NCBI GenBank assembly: GCA_034509925.1
Contig: CM067538.1
Coordinates: 5,294,278 to 5,358,277, forward strand
From: Hirudinaria manillensis
Taxonomy: Eukaryota; Annelida; Clitellata; Hirudinida; Hirudinidae
Reading direction: 5' to 3'
Length of the DNA: 64,000 nucleotides
Translations under genes and position numbers: made by a program
Shown here: positions 37,098-48,016 of the stretch, piece after piece
Layout of the letters: every line of letters starts with the position of its first letter
Numbering within the stretch: the first letter of the stretch is position 1
The notes under the pieces: generated by a model
The model's input: the letters and a program-made list of their open reading frames with translations, nothing else
The model's database searches: none
Told to the model about the DNA's origin: nothing

Positions 37098-39044
37098 ATT
37101 ATTATTATTATTATTATTATTATTTTTATTTTTATTATTATTATTATCTTTAATTTTAGATTTTAAATTTCTTTTCCATTTTTTTGGAAAGCAAAACTTT
37201 TAAAAGGATTTTTTTCCAAACAGCGTTTGTTAACAACACTTTGAAGGAGTCGGTTCTTTGTTTGGATGAGTCACGATATTATTCAGGCTTCGTTGTAGTA
37301 ATTATTCTGATATTTATCAAAGTAATATTTTTATTATGTATTTACAATAATTATTAATATTTCAAAATTTCTAAAAGTAATATTATTCTAAAAATATAGA
37401 ATTCGAAAGTTAATATTACCATAATTATATATATATAATATAATGTTACTAATATTAAATATCTTAATTATTTATAATAATTATTAATAATACATGAATC
37501 TGTAAATTTACGACATCGTTCGTTTATAATCTTTTTTGTAACATTTACAATTTAATTTGTATTTTTTTTTTAATTATTTTTTGTTATTAATTAATTAATT
37601 AATTAAATTATGAACTTTATGAATTTAAATCTTTAAAATGGGAAAATTCAACGCAGAAGAAAGCAATGATTCAGCATCTTGCAACGTGGCAATAAATGAA
37701 TTATTATTATTTGGTTGAATGCCTGATATATGAATAGATGAATGAATGAGTGAATGAACGAATGAATGAACGAATGAATGAATGTTCACGCAACGTTTCT
37801 CAGAAACAATTATGAGAATGAATGTATTTACGAAAAATGTTCGTGTCTTTTATTTAATTAATTAATTATTTATTTATTTTTAATTTTCATGTTGATATTT
37901 TGTATTTATATAGTCAATTAATCTCTAGTATTCCAAAAAATAAAAACAAAAAAAATAATAATTGCAAAAAATAGAATGTTAATAGAAATGAAATCCTATC
38001 TTATCGAAATCACTCGAGATGCGCCATCTGACGATAAGGAAATTCTGCTCCATTAATTTCAATCTCAGATTAACGCCTGATTCACGATTACAAGATGGAA
38101 AGATCGATTTCACTTTTAAAACATCGGGGAGCAGATTATTCTATTTTTAATTTTAAAATCCAGAAAATGCTAACAATTCCAAAATGATCGGTTGCGCAAG
38201 ATTCGAAACTGAAAGTTGCAACTTTCCATGATGGCGCGCATCGACATCCGTCCGACCATAAAAACGTTTCCGGTGTCTGTAATGGAAGATTCATTGGACC
38301 GTGACGATATTCATCGATACATCGATAATTTTATATCGATCTTTTATTTTCGCTTCATTATTGCCACAGGATGTCCATGTTTTATTCGTTTTCAGGAAGA
38401 GAGGACAGACTTTATTTTGCATTCATCTATTTAATGAGATGAAACTAATTTTATAATAATAATAAATTAACAATTATAATAATTATTATTTATTATTTTA
38501 TAATAATTATTTAATATTAATAAATATTATTATTATTAAGTTTCAGTATTAATAATAATAATAATAATATTTATAATTTTTATAATGTTATTATTATTAT
38601 TATAAAAATAAAGAATAATTAAAACAAGACCCTAATGATTGAGAATAATATATTAAAACAATAATAAATTCACCATAAATTGAAATTATTTGAAAACCAT
38701 ATTGAGACAAACGACACAATTATAGGCTAAACAAGTTTAAGTTTAACTTTTATAATATTGGAATTTATTAATTAAAAAGTAAATATTTATTGCATAATGA
38801 AATAATTATGCATAATAAAATAATTATGTTCCCATAACCTGGATCAGAACCTGGAGGAGAAATAAGAGAAAAATGGACATTTTCACAAAGGAAATTAGAT
38901 TTCAAATCAGATTTAATTTCATAAAAAATTCATAAAAAATTTAACAAAAAATTTCTCACCAACCTTTGATTACTAATGCGGGTCAATTGATAAAAACAGT
39001 GTCATCATATTATCATCAAATTATCATCAATTATCATCAATTAT

Positions 39045-39112
39045 TTCAGCGCCCCTATAGCTCACGCGCACGGCGCTATATAAATGGCACATTATTATTA
39101 TTATTATTATTA
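39045..39112 (+). mobile_element. Retroelement 3' tail fragment (LINE/SINE-like)
   Basis: Sequence CGGCGCTATATAAATGGCAC followed by (ATT)n. It matches the minus-strand tail at 16134-16215. A weaker relative, TAGCGCCATATAAATAGG, is at about 52668. Only the 3' end is recognisable. Confidence 0.45.
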
Positions 39113-40804
39113 TTAATTATAATCAAATTAGTGTCAATTATTTTCCCCTTATATGTGCATAAAGTCGGAATAAAATTAAACTTTTTTTCTTATTCTTTCG
39201 ACTTGAAATTCTAATTTGAAACGTGTTTTTAAAAAAAAAAATTTTTTTGAGAATTTTAGCGTAAATTTATGCATAATTTATTTTTAATTTTAGCAGGGCA
39301 GGCATTTCACATTATTTGTTTTTAAAATACGTACATTGTCAGCATCGCAAATAATCTCACGGTTCGTTTTTTGTCCCTTTTAAACAACGAACAACAAAAA
39401 CAATAACAGAAACAACACAGATTCAGTAGAGGTCAGTCGACATCTTATTCGGAAAGATCGAGCTGTTTTCTCCTTCTTCGAGCGTTAAATGGGGAGAGGT
39501 TGGCAGTAATTTGTGTCCACGACCCCAGAACCTCTACCCCATCAGCCACCCTAATCCAAAATCCCTCCACCTCATCAGCCACCCTAACCCTAACCCCAAC
39601 CCCCGGTTTAAATCTCGTAATGAGAAACCAGGGTTCAAGGTTCAAGTCCCAACTGAGCAATTACGGGGCCTGACAAATGGAGGTTCTTATTCAGTTGAAG
39701 ACGTTCAGGGGAATATTTGTGGCATGAAATTATAATAAACATTCCTCGTAACGACGTGGATTTTTCTGCTTCCGGTTTCCTTAACTGTTTCCGAAATTGC
39801 TTGCTTCTTTGTTTTGCTTGCTAATTTGGCGGTTGAAATTGATTGAACTGGTTTGATTGATTTTCAGATTTGTTTTTGCGTTTAAAAGTTGTTGTTGTTG
39901 TTGTGATAGTATCAGGATGTATTTGTAATATGGCCAGAATATGTAATATTGTGGTGGAGTCAGAAAGTAATTCATTTTTTATTATATATATTTTTTTTTT
40001 ATATTTTAAATTTGCGCAAGAATTCGAAAAATTCTTTTGAAAAAAAAAGCTTTTGAAATAATATATTCTATTAATTTAAGGTAATTGCTTTTATCGGATA
40101 CTCTTAATTAAGATTTTAATTTAATTTAAAGTTATCGATAAATTGTTTGAAATTATTTTTAAATTGTTTTATTCAAAATTTATTTTGTACATCCTCTGTC
40201 ACCTTCTTCCATTTAATGGTCGTAATTTGATGGGGCACTTGAAGAGGAAGTGTTGCAATCATTATCATCATCATCACCACCATCGTCGTTGTCATCATCA
40301 TCACCATCACCATCGTCGTCGTCATCATCTTCATCGTCATCGGCGATTACTATGAGTGCTCATCACCATAAAAATCTCGGAAGAGCTTCTTTTTCAGACT
40401 TAATAACGTGAATTGATGTCCATTTCGAAATGTTCCAAGGCACTCGAAGCGAGCGATAATCAAATCAAATAATAATAAATAAAATAATAATCAAATAAAA
40501 TTTCATTTAAAAAAAAATCATCTTTTAAAATCCAACCAACTTTTCAATTCCCATATTGAAATTTAATATATTTTAATTTCGAAAAGAAAAGAAATAAAAG
40601 TCGAAAGAACAATTGTTTGAGTAAAAATATTTGGGTAAAAATATATTTAATATATATATAAATATATATAAAAATAAAAATTGCTTAATAAATAAAATAA
40701 GAAATCGAAATCTAGAAAAATTCTCTGAGGGACAAAATGTCTGAAATTCTAAATTCTAAATAGAACAACTGGGAAAACATTTTCTCGTGATACAAAGCAT
40801 AACG

Positions 40805-40902
40805 TTCTAGAAAGTTCCATAACGTTCAACAAGGTTCCAGAATATTCCATAACGTTCTAGAATGTTCCAGAATGTTCCAGAATGTTCTAGAACGTTCGAG
40901 AA
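40805..40902. promoter_or_regulatory. Array of 20 TTC/GAA pentamers matching heat-shock elements
   Basis: In strict 5-bp register the sequence runs TTC-GAA-TTC and on for 20 pentamers. Seventeen are perfect alternating nTTCn/nGAAn, and three GAA slots read TAA, CAA and TAA. The last ten units (TTCTAGAATGTTCCAGAATG and on) are uninterrupted. Heat shock factor binds as few as three such inverted pentamers, so this would be an exceptionally strong site if used. It could instead be a 10-bp minisatellite that happens to fit. No heat-shock gene is recognised next to it. Confidence 0.65.
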
Positions 40903-41087
40903 CGATCGACCACCTGGCTCCGTCTTCCAGTGTTGGATGAGTTCAGTCCACTTCAACAAATTTCCTTCCCTCCAGGCGCGTCTGGACTCACAACACGTCT
41001 GCGTTTGGTTCAATTGCCGCCCTTCGCGATCCTTTGTGTTCTTGTGCTCGTGTGCTGTGTGTGCGCGCGTGTGTGTGTGAGTGTTTT

Positions 41088-41123
<36 letters not shown>

Positions 41124-41296
41124 CTGGCGTAGTAATCTTGTTTACGTTGGAAAGGGGAGTGCCAAATCACAATCTTAAGTGGCAGCCATATTTTCGTGAC
41201 TCGATAAGAGGTTAAATTATAAGGGGGAAGAAACAAAGGACATAATAAAATTCAACATTATTGTCGTTATTATTATTATTCTTATTCTTCTTCTTC

Positions 41297-41336
<40 letters not shown>

Positions 41337-43165
41337 TACTATTGGCAGTAGTTAATGAATAATATCTATTAATATTAATATTATTATTATTAAGTTATAT
41401 TTAATAAATATGTGGTAGATTTAAAACAACATTATTTTATAAAATAGCTAAGTTTAGAATTTTTGAAAACTGTTGATTAAAAACTGAGTGACAAACACAA
41501 AATGTTATTTCAACAGAATCTCAACACCAACAACCTCAACAAAGCGTTGATTGAACTCTCAACAAGTTGTTAATTATTTTCACAACATACTCCGAATGTT
41601 TCTGTAGACGATGGAAATCTTAGCCACGACATTGTAGTTGCAAAAGTTGTTGCGATGTTGTTGAGATAATAATAACTATTTAGTTTATTAATTCAATTTT
41701 AAATAATTAAATTATAAATCATTTATCAAATTAAATATTTTCGGGACTTGATGGAAACGAGTAAAAACTATCTTTTTTTCTTTTTACAATCACCAAACAA
41801 AAAAATCTAAGTTTTAGAAAAAAAGCGTCCATTACCTGATGATCATAACAACAAGCCCTATCACGCCACACCACGCCCTGAGGGTCGTAATTCAATGCCC
41901 CGCTGTTAGACAACCCTGTGTCTGGCATTTGGTTTGGTTGAATCTCTTTGCTGTTTCGATTGTTCAAGCGATTCTTTTTCTGATTGACGACCAATCAGTT
42001 TCAATCAGTTGAGTTTCAAATCTTTTTCTTTGCGATGATAACGATTTGGTGATAAGGGTTACTATCACAATGTCAACTGTAGATGATGCTTAAAGTAATG
42101 ACGGTGGTGATAAAGATAATGAGGATATTGCCGGCGAAGGCGAATGCGCTAATGGTGATGATGATGACGACGATGATGACGATGACGACGACGAGGATGT
42201 TGATGATGACGATGACGACGACGATGATGATGCTGGCAGTAATGAAAGGCTGGACAATGCTAAAACAAGGTTTTCGAATGAAACATCAGAACACACGTCT
42301 CCAGTGATGCCCAACGAAGCACGAAGTCTTCAATGGTTGGAAGCCCCAGGCGTGGAATGATGGAGTTGAGGGAGTTCTATGAGGATGATGACGACGACGA
42401 TGGCTGTTTTTGTCATCGCCAGTCTTAAGTCGTTGTTGTTGTTGTTGTTGTTGTTGCAGTTGAGGTTCTTGTTGTTTTCTTTCTTAGAGGTAATGTTGTT
42501 GTGATTGTTGAGATGATGATGATGATGCAAGTGAAATAGCTATTACTCAAAAGTGAATTTCGATCCATTTATCATTACAATTATCAACAATTGTATTCTA
42601 TTTATGTAATAAAAAAGCTCCGCTCGAAATCTAATAATACTTGTCTTCCAGGCTTAAGTGGAGTTTATAAACTATTTTCATGTTTCAACTCATTGTCATT
42701 CAATTTTAAGGCGAAGATAATGACGACGACGATGATGGTGGTGATGATGATGATAGCAATAAACTTGCGGTCCGCAAGAAAATGAAGGATGTGACGTCAG
42801 TGAATCATACCGCTCTCAAGTAAACGACTCAACTTGTAACAATTCGTTTTGTTAGACGACTTGAAATGTTCCTCCGCGCGTTGTTATCCTGGATTGGCAG
42901 ACACTCTTTCTTTCTCTCATTCATTCTTTCTTTCCTTCTTTCTATCTTTCTGTCTTTCTTTATTTCTTCCTTTGTTTCTTTCCTTCTATCTTTTCCACTC
43001 CTTCCTTCGCTTCTCCGACTTTTTCCAGGGTAAAAAATAAATTTCCAATCACCTCTGACGTCATGGAGATGTTAAATTATCGTCCGTCTATTTTTCCATC
43101 CATCATTTCGAGACAGGCTTTCTCTTTTCTAACTTCCACTTTGCCAGCCGACCCCAATTTGCCAT

Positions 43166-43330
43166 CCGTCCATCCATCCAACCATCCGCCCGTCCGTCCG
43201 TCCGTCAAACTATCCATCCGTCCATCCATCCATCCATCCATCCATCCATCCGTCCGTCCGCCCGTCCGTCCATCCATCCATCCATCCATCCATCCATCCA
43301 TCCGTCCGTCCGTCCGTCTGTCCATCGGGC
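43166..43330. repeat. (CCAT)n / (CCGT)n tetranucleotide tract
   Basis: Mixed CCAT and CCGT tetramers; the HPSI/RPSV-type peptides it encodes are repeat artefacts. Confidence 0.9.
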
Positions 43331-45145
43331 CACCCATCCGGTCCCACCCACTACAAAGATGGCAACCAATCACACAAGGCTTACCCTCTCAGGTGATCAC
43401 TCATATCAGACTTTGTTAGCGAAAGATCTCCTTGGGCAAGGAGATAAGCAGGTCCCTCTGCTTGTCTTTCTCTTTGTATGCCTTCCTCCCGCTACACTGG
43501 GATTATGTTTATAATTATAAACGAATTTATGGGGACCCCATCGCAGTCATATTATAATTATGTTGTTTATGGTCATAATTTTATCATACTGTTTATTATA
43601 AAAGGTTGGACGATTGTAAAATACATTATCGTAAAAAAAATATATATATATAGACTTATAGCTGATATTAATCATCTGCATCGTCACCAATAAAAAACAT
43701 TAAATTGATTAATTGTTAAAATACAATTAATTTCATATTTAAAATGTTTTGCATTTTTGAAAAAAAAACAAAAAAACAAAACAAACAAATCTTTCTTCAT
43801 GACAAGCAATCTATGTCTTTATCAACATTAACAACAACAACAGCAACGAGGACGGCGACGACAACGACAACATTAATATCAATATATTAATTTAATATTG
43901 ATTTAAAAGTTTATTTTATTTATTTATTTATCTTTTTTAGTTTTTAATTTATTTGTTTAATTTCTTGGCAATGTTCTTAAAATGAAACTTATTTGTGATA
44001 CGTGAAATCTTTAAATACAAACTTGCATGAATTATTTTTCTTTCGCTAGGTTATTAATTTTATTCACACTTTCATTCGCCAGGTGTCAGTGCAAATTAAG
44101 TCTAAACGAATGGGCAGAATTAATAGTAATTTAACGTTGATTGCAAATTATTTTGAAATTAAATCGTTAAAAACAATTAAAATATTATTTTAGAAATTAT
44201 TTTTAAACCTTTTGACAGTAAAAACGAAACATCAATTCCGATTCTAAACAGTTACATTTGTATTTATAATTGAGATTTAACGTAAAATTTGAAATATATA
44301 ATTAAATAAATACATAAATATTATTAACATGATATTAAAATCAATTAAATAAATACACAAATACTATTAACATGAAATTAAAACCGATTAACGTAATTAA
44401 TTAACTATTTAATTTATATTTTATTAAAAAGTATTATATTTCACTTACACCTTTATTTTGTTACGATGTCCCGCCATTAATTCTTCTATTATTGTCTTTG
44501 GTTTTATTTAATTATTTCCATATTGTTTTATTTTTTAAATCCCATTCATGTATGATTTGTGAATGAAATAATTCCAACAATAAACGTTTCCAAGTCATGT
44601 GACCTACTAAGTCATGTGACCTACTACATCGTAAGCTATTTGTGAATGAATGCATAGGTGAATGAATGGAGAGAATCAATGAGCCAGGAATGAAAAGACC
44701 AGATAGCTGGATGGATGGAAGGATGAATGAATGAATGATGGACGAGTGAGTGAATGAGTGGATGAATGGGTAAATAAATGAGCGTACGATGGATGAGTGA
44801 ATGATGAATTGATGGACGGATGAAAAACAAAACTCGATGTCCACAATATAACTGTGATTACTGTGACTGTAGCATGGGTTAAAATGATGATTCGAAATTG
44901 TTCATCATCACCTTCCTCATCATCATCGTCCTCGTCGTCATCATCATCGTCGTCGTCTTCATCGTCTTCATTGGAAATAGTTATTTCAATCATCATTGTC
45001 GTCTGCAAGCGACTGTTGATTTGATTGAACTGAAATTGTGAATAGGATGAGTCTTATAATGACACCCTTGTTATTCCATAAATAGAATGCCAGCAGCATA
45101 AATTATGATAAGTTTGTTGCCCATTATTGAACATCATTATTACGT

Positions 45146-45166
45146 TATTATTATTATTATTATTAA

Positions 45167-45265
<99 letters not shown>

Positions 45266-45290
45266 CATCATTATTATTATTATTATTACG
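45146..45290. repeat. (TTA)n microsatellite
   Basis: About 140 bp of nearly pure TTA triplets. Confidence 0.9.
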
Positions 45291-45472
45291 TTATTCTCAA
45301 CTGATTCTATTCAATAATTCTAAAATTTTAACAATGTAATTTAATAATCTGAAGCAATTATGTGATAATAAAAGTAATCGTCTTCACCTTGATAATAATG
45401 ACATTAAAGAGAATATTAACTATTATTATAATAATATTGATAATAATAATAATGATAACAACAGCAACAATA

Positions 45473-45505
<33 letters not shown>

Positions 45506-46737
45506 TACAATAATAACTACAATAATAAATAATAATAATAACATTAATAATAATAATAATAATCATAATAATAACAAGCTTTGTGTAGTTTTTGTAAAAA
45601 AATTTAAAAGAAGCACTTTTCAGTTTCATTGTCTAAGACGTTCCATAAACCTCATGGTCTCATTAATTATTCATGACCTGGTAATAATTCCTCGTCGTTC
45701 TCTTCTTCATCGCCGCTCCGTCAGGAATGGAATGTCTTTTTTTTTGTTCTCTCCGTCGTTCCGCGCTCACCTGCAGAGTTTTACCTGGACGAGTTGACGT
45801 CATCAAAAACGTATCGATCCGGTCTAATTGAAACGCTTGTAAACAGCCTCCGTCCAACGGAGGAGGAAAACGTGCGCACAAGATCACAAGATCGCATGGG
45901 CACGAATTGATAAACAATTAGAAGCCTGGACAGTCGGAGAAGAGAATGAAAGAAATAAATGTTTTGGATGAGTCTAATGAGTACAAGGGAAGGCACTGAT
46001 GTGACCAGTTGAGGGTGAAAAGGGCACAAGGGTATTCCCCCCTAACCCTAACCCTAGCCTTATCTCAGGCAGTTTACAAATAGAGACGAAATTATAAAGG
46101 GAAGAATTAGACAGCATAACAAATGAAAACATTACAATTATTATAATAATATTTTATAGTTAATAATGTAATATTATAAATATTAATTGGCAATCGATGA
46201 ATGATGACGTAATTATTATTATTATTATTAAAGTTCATTTAATAAATTTTAGAACATAACTATTATAATATAAGTTGGTAAATAGTTGAAATTTTTACAA
46301 TATCTAAATTAATAATTTGTTAAAAATCAAAAAAAATTTATTTAAATTTAAGTAATTTAATGCCTCGTGAATGTCTTATGAATTCATCAATTCATCATGC
46401 AATTAATTCACCATCAATTCACCATGCAATTCACCATGCATGTTCAATTGGAATGCACCTAACCTTCTATGACGTCAAGGATGGAGTCGCCTCCGGGCGA
46501 AAATCTATGGAAAATGAATAATTATGAGGAGAGATGCTCAGGATAGGTGAGGGGTGGTGTTGTCTCAAGAAATCGTCGTCGTGAGGATATAACTGGAAAA
46601 CAAATTTTTTTTATAAAATAATATTTTCATTTTTCATTCATTTTCATGAAATATTTTTAAACTTAAACATAATTAGTTGCGTAATTATTAATTAATTGAA
46701 TATTTAATCAGTCGTAATTAGCCTGCGGGAGATCATT

Positions 46738-46745
46738 ACCACCAC

Positions 46746-46802
<57 letters not shown>

Positions 46803-46810
46803 CATCATTA
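46738..46810. repeat. (ATC)n microsatellite
   Basis: CAT/ATC triplets, nearly pure. Confidence 0.9.
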
Positions 46811-47943
46811 ACAAAGTGAGCGGTGCTGTTTTAAACGGCTTGTATGGAATCGTGGATTGGGGTCGATGTGAGTGCAACATGGAATTGACGGCGATTATGA
46901 TCCTGGTGGTTATGCTGATGGTGATGATGATAGTGATTATGATGATGATGATGATTATGATGATGGTGATGATGACGGTGGAGATGACGACTATGACGTC
47001 AGCCAATGATGACAAAGCAATGGTGAAAAAATTGATGATGACGACACTCCAGTGACATCGTTAGGGATGCAAAAATGATGATGATGATGATGATGATGAT
47101 GCTTGTCTTGGCGGTGGTGATGATGATGATGGCGATGACGAACGTACAAACAAAGCGTTGATTGCGGGCTACTCCCTGGAAAAAAAGTGTGCACGCAGTT
47201 GTACAGCGAAGTCCTACACGTTGCTTCCAGTCTGGAAAGTTGTTCACGCAACAACCTACGTACGTGAGAGCAGTGGAGTTTGTGCTTGCGTGCGTACGTG
47301 TGCGTGTTACCGTATTACTCCACGTCACGAACGAGCGGTGTGCGTGTCTTTGTACGTCTGTGTGGATGTGATGATGGTTGGTCCGTGTATTCGATGTTTG
47401 GAGCCTTATTAGAGGGTAGGAGCATCGGGACAGCTCTCCATTGTGTGTATTCCGAGTGTGCGCGAAGACAGAAACCAGTGACGCACGTGAGAAATGCTTC
47501 TCCATGTCTTGTGGATCCAGCGAGCGGAAGACTAGAGGAACTAGTATTTTTAGTCGCGAACATTTCGGAGTATTGTTTCTCCACGTTTGTTTAAATCGAA
47601 ATAATTAATTGCATAAACAAATAAGTAAATAAATTATGATAATTTTCGACGGTTTAACAAACATCTTGCGATGAACTGAACTCCGTAAAAACATCCGACC
47701 CTTGTTCATAACTCCATTTTCTCGACTCGAACTGTCAGCGTCTTTTAGCGGCTTGAGAATTTAACATTGGAGGAGCAGAGATGCATCAATTTTCTGAGCA
47801 ATTTCTGAATTGATCCATCATCATCCAAATCATTCCATTTCAAGTGAGTGACTGTTTTTTTCATTTTTCTTCGTCTCCAGTTTAAGACTTGATGAGTTGG
47901 TCCATGAGAATCGAAAGTTGATCGCTTGGATTGAGAGGCGACG

Positions 47944-48016
47944 ATGTCTTGGACGGCCATCTGCCTTGTCTTCTGCATTGCAGTCTTTGAATTTGCTACT
48001 TCAGTTGCCGAAGAAG
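47944..48016 (+). CDS. Lar: LAR exon 1: start codon and signal peptide
   Basis: ATG (with A at -3) follows an in-frame TGA 12 bp upstream. It codes MSW followed by the hydrophobic run TAICLVFCIAVFEFATSV and then AEE, a good secretion signal. The donor GAAG|GTGAGC is phase 1 and fits exon 2. An upstream untranslated exon is possible. The link to exon 2 across 7 kb is inferred from phase, signal character and the lack of another start. Confidence 0.72.

Larger units (their letters stand above)
29054..40804. other. Intergenic region between FGFR and LAR, central part
   Basis: No recognised gene. It contains the (GGAT)n array at 29942-30184, a CG-richer block at 30420-30960 with a TATA box, (TA)n at about 33758-33787, (TTA)n at 35324-35383, (AAAT)n at 35724-35821, (ATT)n at 37055-37147 and telomere-like CCCTAA units near 39580. 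Confidence 0.6.
40903..47943. other. Intergenic region upstream of LAR
   Basis: Contains (GT)n at about 41087-41122, (ATT)n at 41273-41340, CCAT/CCGT tetramers at about 43166-43330, (TTA)n at 45146-45290, (AAT)n at about 45475-45565, (ATC)n at 46738-46810 and GAT patches to 47135. A non-repetitive CG-richer block at about 47140-47570 precedes the LAR start exon and is the most likely place for its promoter or 5' UTR. No gene recognised. Confidence 0.55.

Noticed and set aside
39590..39660. Possible tRNA or tRNA-derived SINE because of GGTTCAAGTCC (B-box-like)
   Set aside because: No A box at the right spacing and no cloverleaf can be drawn. The flanks are telomere-like and pyrimidine-rich repeats.
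46999..47505. 168-codon minus-strand open frame
   Set aside because: The last third is a (GAT)n shadow, the first part has no recognisable domain, and it lies in the probable LAR upstream region. Kept only as part of the CG-rich block.
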